Assembly (NCBI GenBank): GCA_947650285.1
Contig: CANTFL010001013.1
Location: 1-64,000 of the forward strand
Length of the DNA stretch: 64,000 nt
Source: Hyaloperonospora brassicae
Lineage: Eukaryota; Oomycota; Peronosporomycetes; Peronosporales; Peronosporaceae
Reading direction: 5' to 3'
The notes beneath the pieces are model-generated. The model did not search any database, was not told where the DNA came from, and saw nothing but the letters and a program-made list of their open reading frames with translations. A program made the position numbers and the translations under genes. Numbering within the stretch: the stretch's first letter is position 1; each line of letters starts with the position of its first letter. Below are positions 57,584 to 64,000 of the stretch, one piece after another.

Positions 57584-59912
57584 ATGTTGCGCCAAGTTTT
57601 GCGGACGCCCGCGGCCCGACGCGGTCCGTCTCTGCGCGCCTTCAGTGCGCCTCCCACGAAGCCGTTCGACGCGCCAAAGCAGCCGCCGCGACCAAATGAG
57701 ACGCTGCTGAGTGCTTCGAGACCCGTCGCGTCTGCTGGCGACCCGCGTGCGAGCGGCTCGTCGCTGTCGAAAAAGGTGCTCCTCGTGGGCCTTTTGTCTG
57801 CGCCAGTGGCTGTGGCGGTGTACATTTCGAAGCATCCGGAGTGGAACCCGCCGGCGCTGCGGGACAACGAGCGTTGGATCAAGTTCCGCGAGCAGGTGCT
57901 GGGGCCGGAGGGGGCAGCAGCGCCTGTGATGGAGAAGAGGCGCTTGGCGGAGGACCTGAGTGCTGTGATTACGAAGGGCCAGCGAGACGTGGAGCAGGAG
58001 AAGAGGGCGAGGGAGGAGAAGAAGGAAGCGGGGAAGAAGAAGAAGGAGGAGGAGGCGACAACGAGGAAGGAGAAAGAGGTGGCGGTGGTGAAGGAGAAGA
58101 AGGAAGCAGAGAAAGGAGAGAAGAAGGTACAGAAGGTACAGAAAGAGAAGAAGGAGAAGGAGGGGGACAAGAAAGACAAGAAGGACAAGAAGGACAAGAA
58201 AGAGAAGAAGGAAAAGAAGGAGAAGGAGGGGGACAAGAAAGACAAGAAGGACAAGAAGGACAAGAAGGACAAGAAAGAGAAGAAAGAGAAGAAAGAGAAG
58301 AAGGAAAAGAAGGAGAAGGAGGAGGGAAAGGAGGGGAAGAAGGAGGAGAAAGAGATGGAAAAGACAGAGAAAAAGCTTGAGAAGGCTCAGCATAAGGCAG
58401 AGAAAGCGATGATGAAGGTTGAGAAGCTCAAGGAGAAGGTAGGGGCCAAGAAGACTGTCGCTGGGGGCGTGGAGAATGGAAAGCACAAGGAGGGAGGAGA
58501 TGCCGAGACAGTGGGCGCTACCGTGGCCGCTGCCGCTACGGCTATTGAGAACAAGGTCGATTTGGCCACGGCCAAGGCTCGCGACGAGATTGCTAAGCTG
58601 ACCAAGCAAGCCAGTCCTGAGCACCTTACTCACCAGATAGATAAGCAGATCCAGGCTACCACGGTACGTCATACGAATTGATGGATTGGATCATGTTACT
58701 TGTGCTGACAAAAGTTTTGTGCTATAGAACGACCTGCTCAGCTCACTGAAAGCCGAGTCGGATGCGGCCGCCGCCGAGATCAACAAGCAGTATCTGGCTG
58801 GGATTGACGTGCGTTTGTCTTGATAATGTTAGATACTGGCGGTTGTAGGTGACACGTGTATGTTGCTGTTGCAGGAACTCGGCGCTGATGCGCTGGCTAT
58901 CCGCGTCGCGCAGCTAGCGACGGAGATGAAGCACCGCTCGAAGTGGGAGGCTGTGCGTCTGTTGGAGTCGCTTCGCCGCATGGAGGAGGATGCCCAAAAG
59001 AAAAGCGCGGAAGTGCTAAGCCGCCAGGACGAGCTGCACAAGGAGCTACTTGCCCGTGAGTTGCGCCTGCAGCAAGAGCTGCTGTCTCGCCAGTCGCGAG
59101 AGGAGATGTCTGCCCTCAAGAAGCAGTATGCCGATGACCTGGCGCGCAACGTAAACCAGCAGCGCGCGAGCTTACTGTCGGAACTGCAACGCACCTTTGC
59201 ACGCGAGAGCAAGGCGATCGAGGAGCGTTACGCTCAGCAACTCGAGAACGCGACGGAGAAGATGCAGAAGACGCTGGCGGAGGAGCGTGAGAAACGGGTG
59301 CACGAGCTCCAAAACTACCGAGCCGAGTTGCGTGCCCTTGGTACGGTACTGGACAGCTCGTCAACGTACGAGGCTTTTAGTCACCGTGTGCACAAGGCAT
59401 CCATGGCCGCACTGGCACTCTCAGACCGCGTCGAGGCTGCAGCCCCGCTGCGTAGCGAGATTCGCGCGCTGCGCAAGGCGGCGAGAAGCGACCCGTTCAT
59501 TGAGGCGGTCGTTCAGTCGCTGCCGCAGGACGTGATCGAGCACGGTGCGCCTTCTGTAGGCCAGCTTCAGGAACGCTTCAAGGTGGTCAAGTCCGCTGGG
59601 CACCGTACTGCATTGGTGCCGGAGCATGGCGGGATCGTCAGTCAGGTGTTCGGCACAGCTTTGTCCCTGCTAATGATTCCGCCTGGAGGCCCGATCGAAG
59701 GCGCCGACACTGATGCAGTGCTATCTCGCGCTGAGTTTGCTCTGAGGGCAGGCGACATTGAGGAGGCCGTCGGGGAGATGAAGGGGCTGTCTGGCCTGCC
59801 TGCGCAAGTCTCGCAGGACTGGATTGCTGCTGCCGAGTCTCGATTGGCAGTCGAGCAGACGGCAAAGGTGATCAAGGCACACGTGGCACTGCTAGCGGCA
59901 AGCTGCTCGTAA
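57584..59912 (+). CDS. MIC60: MICOS complex subunit MIC60/mitofilin (three exons)
   Basis: Exons 57584-58663, 58728-58808 and 58875-59912 join in frame to 732 codons. Introns are 64 and 66 nt (GTACGT...CTATAG and GTGCGT...TTGCAG). The protein has an Arg-rich mitochondrial presequence (MLRQVLRTPAARRGPSLRAF) and an inner-membrane anchor at ~63-84 (KKVLLVGLLSAPVAVAVYIS). A Lys/Glu-rich low-complexity stretch (~128-290) and long coiled coils (~390-560) follow. The C-terminal mitofilin signature covers the last ~170 residues (YEAFSHRVHKASMAALALSD, FGTALSLLMIPPGGP, WIAAAESRLAVEQTAKVIKA). MIC60 shapes crista junctions and links inner to outer membrane. The DKK/EKK expansion is encoded by near-perfect 9-nt repeats and is unusual for the family. 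Confidence 0.95.
58150..58330 (+). repeat. GACAAGAAG-type coding minisatellite in MIC60
   Basis: Two blocks of GACAAGAAG repeats, each preceded by GAGGGGGACAAGAAAG, alternate with GAGAAGAAA-type repeats. The two blocks look like a duplication. The strand bias (purine-only, AAG/GAG) opens long mirror frames on the other strand. Confidence 0.85.
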
Positions 59913-60203
59913 GCAGGTAATGGAGTGCAGTAGCGATAGGGCCCGTTGCAGCACGCACGCACACGTGGTCGCCAATCAACGAATAAAGGGAGCAATGACA
60001 GCGACGCATTGTCTTGAAGTTCATCTTGTCACTCGATGCTGCTGCTGTCTCCAATGACGGTATGTGTTTACAACGTAGACAGTCAGTGAGTGAGTCACCA
60101 AGCTGATGCGAAAAGCGCTTGTATGTGGAATATTAACATGCACTTACTGATCCACCGATAAGTGCAAACAAGCTAAGCTGGAATCTACTTCATACATGGC
60201 CAC
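59913..60203. other. Convergent 3' intergenic spacer
   Basis: It separates the stops of MIC60 and the CPSase gene. Nothing else was seen. Confidence 0.5.
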
Positions 60204-63200
60204 TCAGAAGATGGACATCTTGCGCGCCGTGAGCTTCTGGCCTGGGCGCCAGCCGATCGTGGGCATCGCGTAGTACTCGGCAATGTTGCAGATCTCGAGC
60301 TTGCGCACCTTCTGCGTCGCCTGCGCGAACAGCAGCGCGCACTTGATGTTGTTGATGAGCGACACACCAAAGTCCACCGCGGCGCGACGGATCTTGTAGC
60401 CGCTCGTGAGCTCTTCACGGTTCGTGCCCTCCGGCACGTTGATCACCAGCTCGATCTTGCCCGACGAAATGTAATCAATCACGCTGGGCAGATCGCTCTC
60501 GGGGTCCGAAGGCTTGCGCAACGCAATGCTCCTGACGCCGTGGGTGTTCAAGTACTCGTGCGTGCCAAGCGTAGCGTAGATCGTGTAGTCCAACTCCTGC
60601 AGAATGAGCGCACCTTCAACAAACTCCCGCTTGATGTCCTCGCTACCGATTGAGATCAGCACTTTCTTTTCCTTCGGCATCTTGAACCCAGCACTTAACA
60701 GCGCCTTCAGGTACGCCTCGTGCATGTCGGTGCCAAAGCACGCCACCTCACCAGTTGACGCCATCTCAACACCTAGGCTCGGGTCGGCGCCGTGCAGACG
60801 CGTGAACGAGAACTGCGGCGCCTTCACGCCAACGTAGTCAATGTCGATCAGAGCAATCGGCACTGACTTGACCGGCAGGCCAATCATCGCCTTCGTCGCC
60901 AGGTTGATGAAGTTCACGTCGAACGTCTTCGAGATGAAAGGGAACGTACGCGACGCACGCAGGTTGCACTCAATCACCTTGACGTCGTTGTCACGGGCCA
61001 TCAGCTGAATGTTGAACGGCCCGGTAATGTTCAGCGCCTGGGCGATAGCACTGGCAATGCGCTTCACCTGCTTAATCGTGCCCACATACAGCTTCTGCGC
61101 AGGCAGCACCAGCGTGGCATCGCCAGAGTGCACGCCAGCGTTTTCCACGTGCTCCGACATGGCGTAGTTCAGAATGGCACCGTCCTTGGCGACACCGTCG
61201 AACTCGATCTCCTTCGCATTCAGGATAAACTTCGACACGCTGATCGAGCGCGACATCTTCACGGCATCACTGTTCAGGTAGTTCTCGAGCTGGCACTCGT
61301 CAGAAGCCACGATCATACCAGCACCCGAGAGGACGTAGCTTGGGCGAACGAGCACAGGATACTGCACCTCCTTCGCAAACTCCAAGGCAGCGCCAATCTC
61401 TTTCACCTCGGCCCAGCGCGGCTGGTCAACGCTCAGCGTGTCCAGAAGCGCCGAGAACTTGTTACGGTCCTCGCACTGATCGATGCTCTCCGGATCCGTG
61501 CCCAAAATGTTCACGCCGGCCTTGGACAACGGCATCGCGAGGTTGTTCGGGATCTGGCCGCCAACAGACACAATCACACCCTCCGGATTCTCGCGGTCAC
61601 AAATGTCCAGCACACGTTCTAGACTCAGCTCCTCGAAGTACAGGCGATCGCTCTCGTCGTAGTCGGTGCTCACGGTCTCGGGGTTGTAGTTTACTACAAT
61701 AGCTGGCTTGCCGAGTTCACGGATCGTGCGTACAGCACTCACACCGCACCAGTCAAACTCCACGGACGAACCGATGCAGTACGCGCCACAGCCAAGCACC
61801 ACAATGGCCTCCTCGCTCGCCGGGATATCGTCCTCAGAGCCGCCGTACGTCATGTACAAATAGTTCGTCTGCGCCGGGAACTCAGCAGCTAGCGTATCGA
61901 TCTGCTTCACACAAGGCAGAATGCCCAAAGCCTTGCGACGCTCGCGCACTTGCATGGCAGAGGCGTCCGGCAGCTTGGCAGCGATCTGACGATCGGAGAA
62001 ACCGTTCACTTTCAGTGTACGCATGAAGCGCTCACTCAGCGTGTCGAGTGTAAACTTGGGGACGGCCTGACGAAGCGTCGAGATGCGCGCCAGCTTGGAC
62101 AAAAACCACTTGTCGATCTTTGTCAGCTCGTGCACGCGGTCAATCGTGTAGCCGGCATCCAGGGCCGAGATGATGTAGAACAGACGCTCGTCTGTAGGGT
62201 GGCTCAACTGAGCGTCGAGCACTTCGGGATTCGTCTCGTTGTCGACAGCGTTGCCATCTAGACCGTCCAGGTTCGGGTTCACCATACGCACCGCTTTCTG
62301 GATACATTCCTCGAAGTTACGGCCGATGGACATCACCTCACCCACGGACAGCATGTAACTGCCCAAGTCATTCGACACGCGCGAGAACTTCTTCAGATCC
62401 CAACGCGGCATCTTCACGACACAGTAGTCAAGGCTGGGCTCGAAGCAGGCGGTGGTCGTCTTCGTCACACTGTTCTTGATCGAAACGAGGTCAATGCCCA
62501 GCGAGATCTTGGTCGCGACATAGGCCAACGGGTACCCTGTCGCCTTCGACGCAAGAGCACTCGAGCGGGACAGACGAGCGTTTACTTCGATGATGCAGTA
62601 CCGCTCGGAGTGCGGGTCCAGCGCGTACTGGATATTACACTCGCCAACAATGTTCAAGTGACGGACCACTTTCTGAGCCGTCGAGCGGAGCTTGAAGTAC
62701 TCACTGTTAGACAACGTTTGCGACGGGGCAACAACAATCGAGTCACCCGTGTGGATGCCCAAAGGATCGAAGTTCTCCATGTTGCACACCGTGATGCAGT
62801 TGTCCTTGGCGTCGCGCACAACCTCGTACTCAACCTCTTTCCAACCGCGCAGATCCTGGTCGATCAAAATCTGCTTGATCGATCCTTTCGAAGCCGAACC
62901 GTGAAGTGCCTTGGTGGCCAGTACACGCAGTTCCTCATCGTTTGCGGCGAAACCCGAGCCAAGACCGCCCAACGCGAAAGCAGAACGCACTAGCACAGGG
63001 TAGCCAATATCGTTCGCAGCCTTCAGAGCACCCTCAACAGTCGTCGCCGGGTGGCTCAGCGCGATAGTCTCGCCAATCTCATCCAGCTTCGCTGAGAACT
63101 TCTCGCGATCTTCAGTGTCAATGATCGACTCGATCTGCGTACCCATGACACGCACGTGGTAGCGCTCGAGGTCTCCATTCAAGTACAGCTCGATACCAAC

Positions 63201-64000
63201 CGCCAGAGCTGTTTGGCCGCCCATGCTCACCAGAATGCCGTCCGGCTTTTCCTTCTTGATGATCTCCAGCACCGTCTCGGCACGCACAGGTACAAAGTAC
63301 ACCTTGTCAGCCAGACCTTTCGACGTCTGTACGGTGGCAATGTTCGGGTTCACCAGAATGACGGTCACGCCTTCTTCGCGCAAAGCCTTGATAGCCTGCG
63401 AGCCAGAGTAGTCGAATTCACCCGCCTGGCCAATGGACAGGCCACCCGAACCAAGCAGCAAAACCTTGGAAAACGTCGGGCAGTCGTACAGGGAAGTGTC
63501 CAGGACCGTGAGCTTGGGCGGCGCACTGTTCACCTTTTCCAAGAACATGTCAAAGAGGAACGCCGTGTCCGTGGGGCCGCCGCACGCCTCGGGGTGAAAC
63601 TGCACCGAGAAGAACGGCTTGTACTCGTGGATGATGCCTTCGTTCGACTTGTCGTTGGCGTTCATAAAGAACGTCTTCCATCCATCCGGCAGCGAGTTCG
63701 AGTCGACGGCGTAGCCGTGATTCTGCGGCGTGATGTAGCACCGCGTCGTGCGCATGTCAATGCACGGCTGGTTCATCCCGCGGTTGCCGTACTTCATCTT
63801 GTACGTCGTCGCGCCGGCCGCAAGTGCGAGGATCTGGTTGCCCAAGCAGATGCCAAAGATCGGCTTGGGGGTCTCCACGTTGATGGCCCATCGAATGCTG
63901 TCCACGGTCTTGGACGCCATCGTCGGGTCGCCCGGGCCGTTGCTGATAAAGATCCCGTCGTACTGCAGCTCGCTGTGCGGCAGGTCGTAGTCGTACGGCA
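60204..64000 (-). CDS. Carbamoyl-phosphate synthetase II (GATase-synthetase fusion), 5' end outside window
   Basis: The frame is open to the right edge, so at least the first ~250 residues of the small-subunit region are missing. Visible in order: the glutaminase domain with FISNGPGDP, nucleophile Cys in FGICLGNQ and the His/Glu of FSVQFHPEA; then both ATP-grasp halves of the large subunit (KVLLLGSGGLSIGQAGEFDY, later VLGCGAYCIGSSVEFDWCGV), each with its N-terminal Rossmann part; and a C-terminal MGS-like regulatory domain (KVLISIGSEDIKREFVEGAL) ending KLTARKMSIF. It makes carbamoyl phosphate from glutamine, bicarbonate and ATP for pyrimidine synthesis. No DHOase or ATCase follows the MGS domain, unlike animal CAD or fungal URA2. 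No intron is visible. Confidence 0.95.
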   Translation of the reverse strand, partial: PYDYDLPHSELQYDGIFISNGPGDPTMASKTVDSIRWAINVETPKPIFGICLGNQILALAAGATTYKMKYGNRGMNQPCIDMRTTRCYITPQNHGYAVDSNSLPDGWKTFFMNANDKSNEGIIHEYKPFFSVQFHPEACGGPTDTAFLFDMFLEKVNSAPPKLTVLDTSLYDCPTFSKVLLLGSGGLSIGQAGEFDYSGSQAIKALREEGVTVILVNPNIATVQTSKGLADKVYFVPVRAETVLEIIKKEKPDGILVSMGGQTALAVGIELYLNGDLERYHVRVMGTQIESIIDTEDREKFSAKLDEIGETIALSHPATTVEGALKAANDIGYPVLVRSAFALGGLGSGFAANDEELRVLATKALHGSASKGSIKQILIDQDLRGWKEVEYEVVRDAKDNCITVCNMENFDPLGIHTGDSIVVAPSQTLSNSEYFKLRSTAQKVVRHLNIVGECNIQYALDPHSERYCIIEVNARLSRSSALASKATGYPLAYVATKISLGIDLVSIKNSVTKTTTACFEPSLDYCVVKMPRWDLKKFSRVSNDLGSYMLSVGEVMSIGRNFEECIQKAVRMVNPNLDGLDGNAVDNETNPEVLDAQLSHPTDERLFYIISALDAGYTIDRVHELTKIDKWFLSKLARISTLRQAVPKFTLDTLSERFMRTLKVNGFSDRQIAAKLPDASAMQVRERRKALGILPCVKQIDTLAAEFPAQTNYLYMTYGGSEDDIPASEEAIVVLGCGAYCIGSSVEFDWCGVSAVRTIRELGKPAIVVNYNPETVSTDYDESDRLYFEELSLERVLDICDRENPEGVIVSVGGQIPNNLAMPLSKAGVNILGTDPESIDQCEDRNKFSALLDTLSVDQPRWAEVKEIGAALEFAKEVQYPVLVRPSYVLSGAGMIVASDECQLENYLNSDAVKMSRSISVSKFILNAKEIEFDGVAKDGAILNYAMSEHVENAGVHSGDATLVLPAQKLYVGTIKQVKRIASAIAQALNITGPFNIQLMARDNDVKVIECNLRASRTFPFISKTFDVNFINLATKAMIGLPVKSVPIALIDIDYVGVKAPQFSFTRLHGADPSLGVEMASTGEVACFGTDMHEAYLKALLSAGFKMPKEKKVLISIGSEDIKREFVEGALILQELDYTIYATLGTHEYLNTHGVRSIALRKPSDPESDLPSVIDYISSGKIELVINVPEGTNREELTSGYKIRRAAVDFGVSLINNIKCALLFAQATQKVRKLEICNIAEYYAMPTIGWRPGQKLTARKMSIF

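Noticed and set aside
57841..58380. Plus-strand 179-codon Gly/Glu-rich frame
   Set aside because: It is a shifted reading of the same MIC60 repeat tract.
57556..58672. Long minus-strand frames (238 and 366 codons) rich in Leu or Ser/Phe
   Set aside because: They are mirror images of the purine-only AAG/GAG repeats of MIC60 and have no family resemblance.
60204..64000. CAD/URA2-type multifunctional enzyme
   Set aside because: The frame stops directly after the MGS-like domain, so neither dihydroorotase nor aspartate transcarbamylase is fused.

Overview
The window looks like nuclear DNA of an oomycete, most likely of the Phytophthora/downy mildew type. Genes are large and intron-poor. The introns I can place are 64-261 nt, with GTRNGT-like donors and YAG acceptors. 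The protein families are eukaryotic: EMC1, MIC60, a glutamine-dependent CPSase without fused ATCase/DHOase, and a Dicer-type-helicase RNA-dependent RNA polymerase. The repeats are Copia, hAT and Tc1/mariner elements. The organism call is inferred from this combination; the species cannot be read from the sequence.

Layout. 1-24 kb is a repeat graveyard: a Tc1/mariner transposase relic (1-603); an unidentified decayed reading frame (6245-6960); an old Copia element (7903-13109, 215-bp LTRs, target duplication GACCT) inserted into a ~21-nt minisatellite; a hAT relic (about 13931-16696); and a younger minus-strand Copia element (18604-23787, 356-bp LTRs, target duplication TTCCC). 25-33.4 kb holds three intact genes: a TPR-prefoldin-1 fusion, a PH-START-ORD lipid-transfer protein and EMC1. 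33.4-37.2 kb is gene-poor. 37.2-56 kb holds a small probable mitochondrial protein, a 2022-aa ZNFX1/Hrr1-type helicase (+), and facing it a giant minus-strand gene with Dicer/RIG-I-type helicase, RdRP and poly(A)-polymerase-type nucleotidyltransferase domains in one reading frame. That frame breaks near a T6 tract and appears to continue for another ~530 codons. 57.6-64 kb holds MIC60 (three exons) and the 3' part of carbamoyl-phosphate synthetase II, which runs off the right edge.

The central observation is 38-56 kb. The fission-yeast RNA-directed RNA polymerase complex (RDRC) consists of Rdp1 (RdRP), Hrr1 (a ZNFX1-type helicase) and Cid12 (a nucleotidyltransferase). Here a ZNFX1/Hrr1-type gene lies next to a gene that fuses RdRP and a Cid12-like nucleotidyltransferase, and adds a Dicer-type helicase. 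The locus therefore looks like an RNA-silencing amplification module gathered into two convergent neighbouring genes. The remaining genes are ordinary housekeeping genes with no evident link to it.
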